Shown: positions 35,624 through 45,896, numbered from the stretch's first letter. The stretch: DNA of 64,000 nt from Vreelandella zhanjiangensis DSM 21076 (GCF_000377665.1 NZ_KB898652.1:186001-250000), one strand, 5' to 3'. The notes: generated from the letters alone by a model not told the origin. Made by a program: numbers and translations.

Positions 35624-38148
35624 ACGTTACCCCCGATTCGCGCCATGTGGCGCTTCGCACCGTTACCAGCATGAGCTGCCAGGGTTGCGTCAAGCGGATG
35701 CGCGAGGCGATTCAGGCAGAAGACCCAGCGGCTGAGGTGGTGGGCACCCCGGCTGAAAAACGCCTTGAAGTTACGACAAGCCTGGACGATAGCCGACTGA
35801 ACGCGGCGCTTGAGAAAGCTGGCTACCCGGCCAGCAACGACCCCGCCTCGCCGGCAGCGCCTGAAGCATCTCAAGAGGCGGCTGATATACCGGCCACGAC
35901 TGAACAGCGCCCCAAGCCAGGTCCCAGTCTACGCCTGGCGATTAGCGGCATGACCTGCGCCAGCTGCGTTAAAAGCGTTCAGAATGCCTTGGGAAATACT
36001 CAGGGTGTGGAAGCCGCGAGCGTCAACTTCGCGACCCACACCGCTCAGGTGGTAGGCAACGCCGATGTGCAAGCCCTTATCAAAGCGGTCGCCTCAGCCG
36101 GTTACACGGCTGAGCCGATTGTGGATATGCGCGAAGCCGAACGCGTTCGCGCCGAGCAGGATGCCACTACCTATCGCCAGCGGCTGCGGGGCAGCGCCAT
36201 CGCGCTGGCATTGGCCATTCCCCTGATGCTCAGCATGTTTATCTATCATCCGCATGTCATGGGCCTGGGCCGCGTTTACTGGCTGGTGATTGGCGTCTTG
36301 ACCCTGGGCGTGCTCGCGTTTCCAGGCCGCCACTTCTTTATTAACGCTTGGAAAAATCTCAAACGCCATCAGGCCAATATGGATACATTGGTCGCGATAG
36401 GCACGGGTACCGCTTGGCTCTACTCCATGGCAGTGGTGCTGTTTGCTCCCTGGCTGCCTGAAATAGCCCAGGGCATTTATTTTGAAGCCTCAGCGATGGT
36501 GATTGGACTTATCTTGTTGGGGAACGCCATGGAGCTTCGCGCTCGTGGGCGTACCAGCAATGCGTTGAAGCGCCTGCTTGATTTGCAAAGCCGCACGGCG
36601 CGCGTCATTCGAGGCGGCCAGGAGCAAGAGGTAGATGTGGATGATGTTCGTGAAGGCGACCATATTCGCGTGCGCCCCGGCGAGCGCTTACCGGTAGATG
36701 GCGAAGTCACCGAAGGCCAGAGCCATATTGATGAATCCATGTTGACCGGTGAGCCGTTGGCCGTCAGCAAGCAAACGGGTGATGACGTCAGTGCAGGCAC
36801 GGTCAATGGCCAGGGCGGGCTGGTTTACCGCGCGACCCGTGTGGGCCGCGATACCCGCCTTGGGCAAATCACCGAGCAGGTCGCCAGCGCCCAGAATTCG
36901 CGCCCGCCGATTGGTGAGCTGGCGGATAAAGTATCGAGCATCTTCGTGCCGTCCGTCATCATTATTGCCGTACTGGCGGCACTTGTATGGTTTAACGTTG
37001 GCCCTGAACCACGCGTAATTCATATGCTGGTGGCGGCCACGACCGTGCTGATTATTGCCTGCCCCTGCGCACTGGGCCTTGCTACCCCCATTTCCACCAT
37101 GATTGGCGTGGGCAAGGCCGCTGAACAGGGCGTACTGGTAAGAAGCGGCGAAGCGCTGCAAACCGCCAGCAAATTGACCACGCTGGTGGTCGATAAAACC
37201 GGTACGCTCACCGAAGGCAAACCCAGCGTCACCGATATGCAGCTATTTGGCATGAACGAAGCCACGGTGCTGGGTTGGGTACACGCCCTGGAGCGCGGCT
37301 CTGAGCACCCACTGGCGGCCGCCCTTATCGCCTACGCGGATGCGCAGGGCGCCGCGCCTGTCGAGACTCAGGGGTTTGAAAGTGTCACGGGCGGCGGTGT
37401 AAAAGCCGAGACGCGTGACGGTAACGCGCTTCTGCTGGGCAATGCGCGCCTGCTTGAAGATAGCGGCGTCGACCTTTCATCTGCCCAAAAAGACGTTACC
37501 GCGTTACAAAACCAGGCGCGTACGCTGGTGTATCTGGCAGTGGATAATCAGCTAGCGGCGCTATTCGGGATTAGCGACCCGTTACGTAATGATGCCGTCG
37601 CGGCCGTTAAGCGCCTGCAGCAGGATGGCCTGAACGTCGTCATGCTGACCGGTGATAATCAGCATAGCGCCGCGGCGATTGCCCGCGAAGTAGGTATTAC
37701 GACGTTTAAAGCGGGCCTGACACCCGAGGATAAGCACGCGGAGATTGAGCGTTTACAGCAGGCAGGGGAAATCGTGGGCATGGTGGGCGACGGTATTAAC
37801 GACGCTCCGGCACTGGCGCGCGCCAACGTCGGCTTTGCGATTGGTCAGGGGACGGATATCGCCATGGAAAGTGCGGGGATTACGTTAATGCGTGGCTCGC
37901 TTCACGGCGTGGCCTCAGCGATTGAAACCAGCCGCGCCACGCTTGCCAATATCAAGCAGAACCTGGTGGGCGCCTTTGGCTATAACGTGCTGTGCATCCC
38001 GATTGCGGCAGGCCTGCTCTACCCAATGACCGGCATGCTGCTTTCACCGATTATCGCGGGTGTCGCCATGTCACTCTCCTCCATCACCGTGGTGAGTAAC
38101 GCCAACCGCCTGCGGTTCTGGAAGCCCACTCAACAGGAGGCCTCATGA
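35620..38148 (+). CDS. copA: Copper(I)-exporting P1B-type ATPase CopA
   Basis: 842 residues. Two N-terminal HMA domains: the first with SMSCQGC, the second with GMTCASC, joined by a Pro/Ala-rich linker. Eight membrane helices with the CPC ion site [13 protein letters not shown], the actuator TGEP, the phosphorylation site DKTGTLTEG, the P1B marker SEHPLAAAL, and [11 protein letters not shown]. Helix 7 YN (GAFGYN) and helix 8 MSLSS complete the Cu+ site, so it exports Cu+. Translationally coupled to the MerR regulator; its stop overlaps the following 23-codon ORF. Confidence 0.95.
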   Translation: MNVTPDSRHVALRTVTSMSCQGCVKRMREAIQAEDPAAEVVGTPAEKRLEVTTSLDDSRLNAALEKAGYPASNDPASPAAPEASQEAADIPATTEQRPKPGPSLRLAISGMTCASCVKSVQNALGNTQGVEAASVNFATHTAQVVGNADVQALIKAVASAGYTAEPIVDMREAERVRAEQDATTYRQRLRGSAIALALAIPLMLSMFIYHPHVMGLGRVYWLVIGVLTLGVLAFPGRHFFINAWKNLKRHQANMDTLVAIGTGTAWLYSMAVVLFAPWLPEIAQGIYFEASAMVIGLILLGNAMELRARGRTSNALKRLLDLQSRTARVIRGGQEQEVDVDDVREGDHIRVRPGERLPVDGEVTEGQSHIDESMLTGEPLAVSKQTGDDVSAGTVNGQGGLVYRATRVGRDTRLGQITEQVASAQNSRPPIGELADKVSSIFVPSVIIIAVLAALVWFNVGPEPRVIHMLVAATTVLIIACPCALGLATPISTMIGVGKAAEQGVLVRSGEALQTASKLTTLVVDKTGTLTEGKPSVTDMQLFGMNEATVLGWVHALERGSEHPLAAALIAYADAQGAAPVETQGFESVTGGGVKAETRDGNALLLGNARLLEDSGVDLSSAQKDVTALQNQARTLVYLAVDNQLAALFGISDPLRNDAVAAVKRLQQDGLNVVMLTGDNQHSAAAIAREVGITTFKAGLTPEDKHAEIERLQQAGEIVGMVGDGINDAPALARANVGFAIGQGTDIAMESAGITLMRGSLHGVASAIETSRATLANIKQNLVGAFGYNVLCIPIAAGLLYPMTGMLLSPIIAGVAMSLSSITVVSNANRLRFWKPTQQEAS

Positions 38149-38216
38149 GCTTACTGGTTAACGCAGCGGGCCTTGGACTAATTGCCTTGGTCGTCTGGTG
38201 GTTCTGGCTTAGCTAG
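38145..38216 (+). pseudogene. 23-residue single-helix ORF, apparent remnant of the CopA-associated cupredoxin
   Basis: ATG AGC at 38145 overlaps the copA stop (ATGA) and has AGGAGG 5 bases upstream. It encodes [20 protein letters not shown] then WLS and a TAG stop. Many proteobacterial copA operons continue with a small membrane-anchored cupredoxin whose N-terminus reads like LAGLALIALIVWWFWLSK; here the frame stops exactly at the end of that anchor, and only 4 bases separate it from the converging gene. It is either a truncated relic or a functional single-helix miniprotein; the retained ribosome binding site favours continued translation. Family match is from memory. Confidence 0.6.
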
Positions 38217-38220
38217 AGCG

Positions 38221-38838
38221 CTAACTCACACCGATATACCGCCCGGGCTTATGGTTCAGGGCGATGATCAAATTCAACGTCAGCGCCCCCAGCACCGAAT
38301 AGCCAACGCGGTCTAACGGTAGCTGGGTAAGTGCCACCAGCAAAATCACCCCGTCGATGCCTAGCTGCACATAGCCCGCTCTCAGGCCGTGGCGGTCCTG
38401 CAGGTAGAGCGCTAGAATATTGATGCCGCCAAGGCTTGTGCGGTGGCGAAACAGCATCAGCATGCCAATGCCCATCAACGCCCCGCCCATGAGTGCCGCG
38501 TAGAGCGAAGGCACGCTTTCAAACTGCACCCAGCCCTGGGTTAATTCAGAAAATAGCGATACCAGGCCAATAGCGATAAACGTGCGCAGCGTAAAGCTCC
38601 ATCCCATACGCTTGATCGCCAGGTAGTAAAACGGCAGGTTGATGGCAAAAAACCACAGCCCAAACCCCCACTGCGTCACGTAATTAAGCAGCAGCGCCAA
38701 GCCCGCAGTGCTGCCGGTTAGCAGCACCGCTTGGGTATAAAAAGTAACGCCGAGTGCCACGAAAAACGTGCCGAGCAGCATCGCCATTATATCCTCATAG
38801 AGGCGGTGCTGGTCCTTGGGTAAATCTTCCACGCGCAT
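38221..38838 (-). CDS. YitT/DUF161-family membrane protein
   Basis: 205 residues with five to six predicted membrane helices. Typical stretches are GVTFYTQAVLLTGSTAGLAL, FRHRTSLGGINILALYLQDR and GLRAGYVQLGIDGVILL. This is the YitT (PF02588-type) fold half, without the C-terminal DUF2179 domain. Substrate and role are unknown. It converges with the copA operon and stands next to recJ. Confidence 0.78.
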   Translation of the reverse strand: MRVEDLPKDQHRLYEDIMAMLLGTFFVALGVTFYTQAVLLTGSTAGLALLLNYVTQWGFGLWFFAINLPFYYLAIKRMGWSFTLRTFIAIGLVSLFSELTQGWVQFESVPSLYAALMGGALMGIGMLMLFRHRTSLGGINILALYLQDRHGLRAGYVQLGIDGVILLVALTQLPLDRVGYSVLGALTLNLIIALNHKPGRYIGVS

Positions 38839-38891
38839 TAAAACGCCCTTATGAAGTGTGGCGGGTTGATGAACCGGGGTGATGAAAGCGT

Positions 38892-40706
38892 TTAAACTGC
38901 GCTGGCATGCTCAACCATCAACTGCAGCGACTCCCGGCCCCGCCAGCGGTTGCGGTTGAGCTTGTAAGCACAGTGCAGCGTGTCGCCAATATTGAAAGCA
39001 GGCAGCTCCCCCGGCGTTAAGGCGCGAAACCAGATCGCTTTGCAGGTGATGGCACCCATGGAGAGCTCGAGCATCAAGTGCGCGCCATCAGCACCCACCG
39101 GGCGCAGCGCTTCGACGATAAAACGCCCTTCAAAAAGCGGTGCATCAAATTCACGTCCATAGGGGCCCAGCGCGTCGATCTCCTCAAGTGTCGCCAGCGA
39201 AAGCTGCGCGGTGGAAAGCTCGCCGTCCGTCCATAGCCTGGGATAGAGCGAACGCCCCTCCAGCTGTTCCGCCACGGCCTTGAGAAACGCTTGTTTAAAC
39301 ACGTCCAAGTATTCGCGAGGGACACCCACTCCGGCAGCACCGCTGTGCCCACCAAAGCGTGGTAGCGCCTCTGGGGCCAGTTCAAAGGTACGCTGCAGCG
39401 CATCGCGCAAGTGCAAACCATCGATTGAGCGCCCAGAGCCGGTGAGCATATTGGGCGCCGCCGCCTGTGTCAGCACCAGCGCAGGGCGCCCGTAAGACTG
39501 CACCAGCCGGGAGGCCACAATGCCCTGAACACCAGGATGACCATCTTCCAGAAACACCACCACGGCAGGCTCATCGGCGATCAGCGCACTGGCGGCCAGC
39601 GCCCGTGCCTCTTCGGCCATATCAGCCTCAATCGCCTTACGTGACTGGTTGTCCTGATCCAGCACTTCGAGCTGGCGGTTAGCGACGGCGTCGCTTTCGG
39701 CCAGCATGAAATGCAGTGCGGCATAAGGGTCATCCAGCCGCGAGCGGGCATTGATCCGCGGGCCCATCTGAAAGGCCAGGGTTTCGGCATTGAACGGCAC
39801 GCTATCCGCGCCCAGGCGTGCAGCCATGGCGCGCCAGCAGGCGGCGTCCATGCGGTTGATCAGGGTTAACCCGTAGCTCACCACGGCACGGTTTGCAGGG
39901 CTTCCACCCAGCGATACGCAGTCCGCCACGGTGCCCAGTGCCACATAGGAGAGCCAGGGCGAAAGCTTGGGCGTAGCGCTGGGCAATGCCCCCCACTCCA
40001 CCAATACGCCACGCGCCAACGACATCAAAAGCCACGCCACCATGCACCCGGCGATGGTTTTATCCGGGTAGGCGCAGTCCGGGCGGGTCGGGTTCACGCA
40101 GGCGTAGGCCGACGCGGGCGGGCCGTCCAACGGCAGCGCGTGGTGATCACTGACCACTACGTCAATGCCTGCCGCTTTGAGTCGCGCAATACGCGGCTCG
40201 TCACTGCTTCCGCAGTCAGCGGTAATCACCAGTGTTGGGAATGGCTTGAGCGCCAGCGTGCGCTCAACTAACGGCAAGCTGATGCCGTAGCCATCGTGAA
40301 TACGGTGGCCGATCAGGCTATGCAGTTTGTGCTCGGGCACACCAAACAGCTCAACCAACGTGCGGCGAATGACGACGTGGGAGGTAATCCCATCCACATC
40401 GTAATCGGTCAGAATCCCGATGGATTCACCCTCCGCAACAGCCTGAGCAATACGTTCGGCGGCACGGCGCCCATCGGCAAGCTTTTCCGGGTGGGCCAGA
40501 TAGCGCAGGCTGGGCGTAACCAGCGGGGCAAGCTCGCCCTGATAGCCGGGCAGCCGTGAGGCCAGAAGGCGCGCCTGAAGCTCGCTCAAGCCTTGTGCCT
40601 GGGCACGGGCGTAGACAGCCTCGTCCAGCGGACGAGGCTCCAGCATTAGCTGCGTAGTGTGCTGAGGCGTAACGGGCTGATTGGCATCTGGCAAAGCAGT
40701 CATCAT
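38892..40706 (-). CDS. recJ: Single-stranded-DNA-specific exonuclease RecJ
   Basis: 604 residues. DHH-phosphoesterase motifs: LTDYDVDGITSHVV (motif I), ITADCGSSDEP (motif II), VVSDHHALP (motif III, DHH), then GTVADCVSL (motif IV). The DHHA1 half has GRSIDGLHLRDAL and RFGGHSGAAGVGV (GGH). RecJ degrades single-stranded DNA 5' to 3' in recombination and mismatch repair. Motif I reads DYDVDG where most RecJ have DYDADG or DFDADG, but the metal Asp residues are kept. An ATG ATG pair starts it, directly after thrC (gap of 3 bases). Confidence 0.85.
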   Translation of the reverse strand: MMTALPDANQPVTPQHTTQLMLEPRPLDEAVYARAQAQGLSELQARLLASRLPGYQGELAPLVTPSLRYLAHPEKLADGRRAAERIAQAVAEGESIGILTDYDVDGITSHVVIRRTLVELFGVPEHKLHSLIGHRIHDGYGISLPLVERTLALKPFPTLVITADCGSSDEPRIARLKAAGIDVVVSDHHALPLDGPPASAYACVNPTRPDCAYPDKTIAGCMVAWLLMSLARGVLVEWGALPSATPKLSPWLSYVALGTVADCVSLGGSPANRAVVSYGLTLINRMDAACWRAMAARLGADSVPFNAETLAFQMGPRINARSRLDDPYAALHFMLAESDAVANRQLEVLDQDNQSRKAIEADMAEEARALAASALIADEPAVVVFLEDGHPGVQGIVASRLVQSYGRPALVLTQAAAPNMLTGSGRSIDGLHLRDALQRTFELAPEALPRFGGHSGAAGVGVPREYLDVFKQAFLKAVAEQLEGRSLYPRLWTDGELSTAQLSLATLEEIDALGPYGREFDAPLFEGRFIVEALRPVGADGAHLMLELSMGAITCKAIWFRALTPGELPAFNIGDTLHCAYKLNRNRWRGRESLQLMVEHASAV

Positions 40707-40709
40707 GTG

Positions 40710-42098
40710 TTAACGGCGGTTATCCGCCACAAACTGCTGTACGGCGCTCAGCTCAGCAGGCAGTACCGTGTAGCGCTCTTCCCGCTCCAGCAAATCATCC
40801 ATGTGTGTGGGCAGGGGTACGCCCTGGAAACCTGCTTTCACTACGGCCTCAGCAAACTTGGCCGGGTGCGCGGTGGCAAGCGTTATCATCGGCGTTGATT
40901 GATCAGCGCGGACACGCTCAGCAGCGCGGTAGCCCGTGGCGGTGTGCGGGTCGAGCATTTCACCAGTACGGTGATGCGCTTCGCGAATGACTTCCAGAAT
41001 GGTGTCATCGTCCACACTAAAACTTGAGAACTTCTCACGCAGCTTGGCAAGCGGCGCATCGGCAAGCGCGGTAGGCTCTTGCTGAAAGCGCTCCAGCAGT
41101 GCCGCTACGGCCGCGCCATCACGGTCATAGGCATCAAACAGAAGACGCTCGAAGTTCGACGACACCACGATATCCATGGAAGGCGCGAGCGTTGCCTCAA
41201 GCTCCTTCTTGGAGAAGTCGTTGGCGGCAAGCGTGCGGTGCAGAATATCGTTGGAGTTGGTGGCGATGATGAACTGCTTGACCGGCAGCCCCATCTTGTA
41301 CGCCATGTAGCCCGCAAACACGTTGCCGAAGTTGGCCGACGGCACGCAGAAGCTGACTTCGCGATGCGGAGCACCCAGCGCGACACCTGATGCAACGTAG
41401 TAAACGATTTGCGCCATGATGCGCGCCCAGTTGATCGAGTTGACCGCCACCAGGCGCGTGCCGTTCAAAAAGTCCTGATTGGCAAAGCTTGCCTTGACCA
41501 TGGCCTGAGCATCGTCAAAATTGCCTTCAATGGCCACGTTGAACACGTTGTTGGCCAGTACAGAGGTCATCTGACGGCGCTGCACTTCAGACACCCGCTT
41601 GTGCGGATGCAGAATGAAGATATCCAGATTGTCGCAGTGGCGACAGCCTTCAATCGCGGCTGACCCGGTATCGCCCGAGGTGGCACCCATGATTACCGCG
41701 CGCTCGCCACGCTTTTTCAAAAAGTGATCAAGCAGGCGGCCCAAAAGCTGTAGCGCGACGTCTTTAAACGCCAGCGTCGGGCCATGGAACTGCTCAAGCA
41801 GGAAGTGATTGGCGTCGAGCTGCTTAAGCGGCACTACCGCATCGTGGGTGAAAGTGGCGTACGCTTCGGTCACGATGGTGCGGAAAGTGCCGTCGTCGAT
41901 CTCGCCGTTCACAAACGGCTTCATAACTCGAAAGGCAATCTCGGCGTAAGAGAGCCCGGCCATATCGGCCAGCGCTTCTTTCGAGAGAGTGGGCAGCTCT
42001 TCCGGCACGTAAAGGCCGCCGTCGCTGGCCATACCGGTTAGTACGACTTCTTCAAACGAGAGCGCGGGCGCCTGCCCACGCGTACTGATATAGCGCAT
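40710..42098 (-). CDS. thrC: Threonine synthase
   Basis: 462 residues, PLP fold type II. The N-terminus RYISTRGQAPALSFEEVVLT is family-typical; the PLP Lys lies in GPTLAFKDVALQLLG; ATSGDTGSAAIEG binds phosphate. It makes threonine from O-phosphohomoserine. GGAG lies 9 bases before the ATG; six bases after hom, so hom-thrC is one operon, here followed by recJ. Confidence 0.95.
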   Translation of the reverse strand: MRYISTRGQAPALSFEEVVLTGMASDGGLYVPEELPTLSKEALADMAGLSYAEIAFRVMKPFVNGEIDDGTFRTIVTEAYATFTHDAVVPLKQLDANHFLLEQFHGPTLAFKDVALQLLGRLLDHFLKKRGERAVIMGATSGDTGSAAIEGCRHCDNLDIFILHPHKRVSEVQRRQMTSVLANNVFNVAIEGNFDDAQAMVKASFANQDFLNGTRLVAVNSINWARIMAQIVYYVASGVALGAPHREVSFCVPSANFGNVFAGYMAYKMGLPVKQFIIATNSNDILHRTLAANDFSKKELEATLAPSMDIVVSSNFERLLFDAYDRDGAAVAALLERFQQEPTALADAPLAKLREKFSSFSVDDDTILEVIREAHHRTGEMLDPHTATGYRAAERVRADQSTPMITLATAHPAKFAEAVVKAGFQGVPLPTHMDDLLEREERYTVLPAELSAVQQFVADNRR

Positions 42099-42104
42099 AG
42101 TGGG

Positions 42105-43421
42105 TTACTCCCCTTCGCTCAGGCTTTCCACGCGGATGCGTGTCACTGGCCCGGCGATATCGGCCATCGCTTCGATTTCGCGGATCGCTTCGTTCATCTG
42201 CTTCTCTTTGGTGCGATGCGTCAGCAGAATAATCGGCACCAGTTCACCTTCGGTCGCCTCTTTCTGGATCAGCGCCTCGATCGAGATGCCCTGCTCGGCA
42301 AGAATAGTGGCCACACGCGCCAATACGCCAGGACGATCCACCGCCAGCAGGCGCAGGTAATACGCCGTGATGATATCTTCCATGGGCATAATCGGCAGCT
42401 GGCTGACGTCTTCATCAATACCGCTGAACGCCAGATACGGCACGCGGTAGTGATGGTCAGTAGAGATATCGCGAGCCACGTCCAGCAGGTCGGCAACCAC
42501 GGCAGAAGCCGTCGGCTCAGCACCCGCACCGGCACCATAGTAAAGCGTGGGGCCAACCGCATCGCCCATGATGGCGATGGCGTTTTTGACGCCGTGCACG
42601 TTGGCCAGCAAACGCTCTTTGGGGATCAGCGTGGGGTGAACGCGCAGCTCAAGCCCCTGATCGGTGCGTTTGGAAATACCCAGGTGCTTGATGACGTAGC
42701 CCAGGTTATCGGCCTGCTCAACATCTTCAGCAGTAATCCGTGAAATGCCTTCAGTGAAGGCTTTCTCGAACTGGAGCGGCACGCCATAGGCAATCGAGGC
42801 CAGAATGGTCAGCTTGTGCGCCGCATCGATACCTTCCACGTCAAACGTGGGGTCGGCTTCGGCGTAACCCAGTGCCTGCGCTTCGGCAAGCACGTCTTCA
42901 AAGGGCCGGCCTTCGTCGCGCATATGGGTCAAAATAAAGTTGCCGGTACCGTTAATGATACCTGCCACCCACTCGATACGGTTGGCACCCAGGCCTTCAC
43001 GCAGCGATTTGATAACCGGAATACCGCCCGCAACGGCAGCTTCAAAGGCAACGATAACGCCCTTTTCATGGGCGGCCTTGAAGATTTCGTTACCGTGAAC
43101 GGCAATCAGCGCCTTGTTGGCCGTTACCACGTGCTTGCCGTTGGCAATCGCGGTCAACACCAGCTCGCGGGCCATGTCGTAGCCGCCGATCAGCTCGACC
43201 AGCACATCGACGTTAGGGTTATTAGCCACCTCGAAAACATCGGTGGTTGTGTTAATACCGGTAATATCGCAGTCAGGATGGATACTGCGATGAGCCACCT
43301 GCTCAATAACAATAGGGCGGCCTGCACGGCGTGCAATATCATCAGCGTTGCGCGTCAACACATTGAACGTGCCGCCACCAACCGTGCCTAGCCCACAAAT
43401 GCCTACTCTTACCGGTTTCAA
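42105..43421 (-). CDS. hom: Homoserine dehydrogenase
   Basis: 438 residues. NAD(P)-binding VRVGICGLGTVGGGTFNVL, catalytic KALIAVHGNEIF and AAVAGGIPVIKSLREGLGAN, and a C-terminal ACT domain (VDRPGVLARVATILAEQGIS) that usually confers threonine feedback. TTG at 43421 is the start, with AAGGGG 7-8 bases upstream; an ATG just before it is out of frame. It reduces aspartate semialdehyde to homoserine. Confidence 0.94.
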   Translation of the reverse strand: MKPVRVGICGLGTVGGGTFNVLTRNADDIARRAGRPIVIEQVAHRSIHPDCDITGINTTTDVFEVANNPNVDVLVELIGGYDMARELVLTAIANGKHVVTANKALIAVHGNEIFKAAHEKGVIVAFEAAVAGGIPVIKSLREGLGANRIEWVAGIINGTGNFILTHMRDEGRPFEDVLAEAQALGYAEADPTFDVEGIDAAHKLTILASIAYGVPLQFEKAFTEGISRITAEDVEQADNLGYVIKHLGISKRTDQGLELRVHPTLIPKERLLANVHGVKNAIAIMGDAVGPTLYYGAGAGAEPTASAVVADLLDVARDISTDHHYRVPYLAFSGIDEDVSQLPIMPMEDIITAYYLRLLAVDRPGVLARVATILAEQGISIEALIQKEATEGELVPIILLTHRTKEKQMNEAIREIEAMADIAGPVTRIRVESLSEGE

Positions 43422-43511
43422 AATACATCCCCTTTCGTATAGGGCGCATAAAGCGCCCGGTCTTAAATCAGTGTCTCAGCGTCATCGTGATATAAACGAC
43501 GATTCTATTTA

Positions 43512-43556
43512 GATAAAACTTACTTGGATAGAACTTACCTGGATAGAACTTACTTA
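43512..43556. repeat. 15-bp tandem triplication between dsbC and hom
   Basis: GATAAAACTTACTTG, GATAGAACTTACCTG and GATAGAACTTACTTA directly in a row, just past the dsbC stop codon. Confidence 0.9.
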
Positions 43557-43564
43557 AACAGGGC

Positions 43565-44323
43565 TTACGCGTCGCCCAAGCCTAACATGGCAGCCAGTCT
43601 TTCTGGCGGTACAAAACCAGGTACCAACTGACCATTAGGCAGAATAATCGCTGGCGTGCCCTGTATTCCAAGCGACATGCCCAACTCATACTGCTCGGCG
43701 ACCGGATTATCACAGTCAGACGGGCCAGTTAGCGCTTGACGCTGCTGGGCACGGGTCATGGCTTCGCTTGAATTACTTGAACACCAAGCCTGCTGTAGCG
43801 AGGTAGCCGCCGCGCTACCCATCCCCGCACGTGGGAAGGCCATATAGTGTACCGCAATACCGCGCTCATTAAGCTCGGGTACGGTTTCGTGCAGGCGCTC
43901 GCAATACGGGCAGGTCGGGTCGGTAAATACCACCACCGTTGCTTTGGGCTCATCTACCCCGCGATACACGATGCGCTCGGACTCAGGCACAGATGCCAGT
44001 GCGGCTACGCGATCCTGATTTTTGGCCTGCTCGGTTAAATTGACCAGACCCGTTTCTGCATTTTCGAAAAGATCGCCGACAAAAAAGTGGCTACCCTCGG
44101 CGTTGGAGTAAAACGACTCGCCGCTTTCCAGAAGCACATGATAAATGCCGTCCATCGGTGTTGCGGTTACCTGTTCAACCGGCATCTGCTGGCCATTAAC
44201 GCTGAGCGATTCGCGCAAATGGTCGGCGGCGGCATCAGCGTGGGCTGCGATAGGTAAAACACTTGCCATGGCGAGCGTGAATAATGCAGTGCGTAATGAG
44301 GGAGTAACCGTACGTTGGCGCAT
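43565..44323 (-). CDS. dsbC: Thiol:disulfide interchange protein DsbC
   Basis: 252 residues. Signal peptide RTALFTLAMASVLPIAAHA, cleaved near residue 29; a dimerisation domain follows, then a thioredoxin fold with FTDPTCPYCERLH (active site C138-P-Y-C141) and the cis-Pro loop GTPAIIL. A second Cys pair (AWCSS ... SDCDN) is as in DsbC. It isomerises disulfides in the periplasm. ATG 44323 gives a normal signal peptide, 7 bases after xerD. ATG 44356, inside xerD with GGAG upstream, is a possible alternative. Confidence 0.93.
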   Translation of the reverse strand: MRQRTVTPSLRTALFTLAMASVLPIAAHADAAADHLRESLSVNGQQMPVEQVTATPMDGIYHVLLESGESFYSNAEGSHFFVGDLFENAETGLVNLTEQAKNQDRVAALASVPESERIVYRGVDEPKATVVVFTDPTCPYCERLHETVPELNERGIAVHYMAFPRAGMGSAAATSLQQAWCSSNSSEAMTRAQQRQALTGPSDCDNPVAEQYELGMSLGIQGTPAIILPNGQLVPGFVPPERLAAMLGLGDA

Positions 44324-44330
44324 TCTTTCT

Positions 44331-45212
44331 TCAACCTCGCGGATGATGTTCAGCATGCAGATTCTCCAAGCGGGCTTGGGCGACATGCGTATAAATTTGA
44401 GTCGTGGATAAATCGCTGTGGCCTAACAGCAGCTGTACGACCCTTAAATTGGCCCCATGATTCAATAGATGTGTCGCAAAAGCATGGCGCAATGTGTGTG
44501 GCGACAGCGGGCGGGTAATTCCGGCTGTGATCGAATGGGCTTTTATACGATGCCAAAAGGTCTGCCGGGTCATGGCCTTATCGCTTCGCCCCGGAAACAG
44601 CGCAGGCTTTGTCGGGTCGCTCATTAGCGCTGGCCTGGCCGTTTTCATATAGTGCGCAAGCCAGTCGGCGGCTTCTTCGCCCATAGGCACTAAGCGGTCC
44701 TTGTCCCCTTTACCCCGCACACGTACCACGCCCTGGCGTAGGTTCACCGCGTCTCCGGTTAACGAGACAAGCTCCGATACACGCAACCCGCAGGCATACA
44801 GCAGTTCCAGCATGGTGCGATCACGCACGCCAAGCGGGGTTTCGATATCCGGCGCCATCAACAGGCGCTCGACCTCCGCCTCGTCCAGCGTATTGGGCAA
44901 CCCGGGAAGAACGCGCGGCAACTTCACCTCAGCCAGCGGGTCGCTCGCCACATGGCCGTGCAGGCGCGCCCAGCGATAAAAACTTCTAAGACTCGATAAC
45001 AGCCGGGCGTTACTGCGCAGCTGATAACCCTGCTCCCGGCGGGCGTCGAGCCATACGGGAAGCTGTTGAAGGCCGGGGGATAATATATCGTCGCCTTGCG
45101 CCACCAGATAATTCTGCCACGCGGTTAAGTCGCGCCGATAAGCGGCTAACGTATGATCGCTGGCACCCTGCTCCAACCAGAGGGCATCCAGAAAGGCATC
45201 AATGACGCTCAT
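44331..45212 (-). CDS. xerD: Tyrosine recombinase XerD
   Basis: 293 residues. N-terminal SAM-like core-binding domain (ASDHTLAAYRRDLTAWQNYL), C-terminal catalytic domain with Arg in YACGLRVSELVSL, Lys in RVRGKGDKDRLVP, LSPHTLRHAFATHLLNHGA, LGHSDLSTTQIYTHV with the nucleophile Tyr, ending HAEHHPRG. It resolves chromosome dimers at dif with XerC. The xerD-dsbC adjacency is conserved. Confidence 0.95.
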   Translation of the reverse strand: MSVIDAFLDALWLEQGASDHTLAAYRRDLTAWQNYLVAQGDDILSPGLQQLPVWLDARREQGYQLRSNARLLSSLRSFYRWARLHGHVASDPLAEVKLPRVLPGLPNTLDEAEVERLLMAPDIETPLGVRDRTMLELLYACGLRVSELVSLTGDAVNLRQGVVRVRGKGDKDRLVPMGEEAADWLAHYMKTARPALMSDPTKPALFPGRSDKAMTRQTFWHRIKAHSITAGITRPLSPHTLRHAFATHLLNHGANLRVVQLLLGHSDLSTTQIYTHVAQARLENLHAEHHPRG

Positions 45213-45248
45213 ACGTTAACGGCCCCTAAGTTATACAGGTACATAAAC

Positions 45249-45280
45249 AAAACCCCGCCCCGCAAAGCGGTGACGGGGTC
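45249..45280 (-). terminator. Terminator of the rpsP-rplS operon
   Basis: Read on the minus strand: a GC-rich stem (CCCCGTCACCGC / GCGGGGCGGGG, imperfect) followed by TTTTGTTT. Confidence 0.72.
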
Positions 45281-45348
45281 CTGGTATCTGGGCGCAACGC
45301 ATGTTCAAGACGTACGTCAAGAACGAGGCACGCCCGAGAAAGCGCCGT

Positions 45349-45705
45349 TTACGACAGCTTTTCTTTGATACGTGCTGACTTACCGCTACGCTCACGCAGG
45401 TAGTACAGCTTGGCTTGACGCACGTCACCACGACGCTTGACTTCAAGAGAGTCAACCAGCGGGCTGTAGGTCTGGAAGGTACGCTCAACGCCAACACCGT
45501 GAGAAATTTTACGTACGGTGAAAGCGGAGTTCAGGCCACGGTTACGCTTAGCGATAACCACACCTTCAAACGCCTGCAGACGCTCGCGGGTGCCTTCCTT
45601 TACTTTTACCTGAACGACAATGGTGTCGCCCGGTGCAAAAGAAGGAAGCTCTTTGCCCATCTGCTCGTTTTCGATCGCCTGGATCACCTTGTTCTTGCTG
45701 CTCAT
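45349..45705 (-). CDS. rplS: 50S ribosomal protein L19
   Basis: 118 residues. Signature stretches [40 protein letters not shown] and [23 protein letters not shown] 45705 is chosen because AGGAG is 7 bases upstream; the in-frame ATG at 45711 is only one base from that site. Last gene of rpsP-rimM-trmD-rplS. Confidence 0.96.
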   Translation of the reverse strand: MSSKNKVIQAIENEQMGKELPSFAPGDTIVVQVKVKEGTRERLQAFEGVVIAKRNRGLNSAFTVRKISHGVGVERTFQTYSPLVDSLEVKRRGDVRQAKLYYLRERSGKSARIKEKLS

Positions 45706-45896
45706 CTTCATGCTCCTAAATAACGGAATGGTTTGCCACGCAGTTGTGGAAGGGGCAAACCGTGATCCCGGCGCTCGAAACGAGCTTCGCGGGAGTCGTT
45801 ATGGGTGACGCAGGTACGTAGGCTTGCAGTCAATAGATAAACGACGCGCCCTTGCCGTCCTGCACCGCCGCTCTGCACTATGTAGTTGAAAACAAC

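Noticed and set aside
43512-43556. 15-bp triplication as iterons or CRISPR repeats
   Set aside because: No spacers, no replication gene, only three short copies in a 140-base gap.
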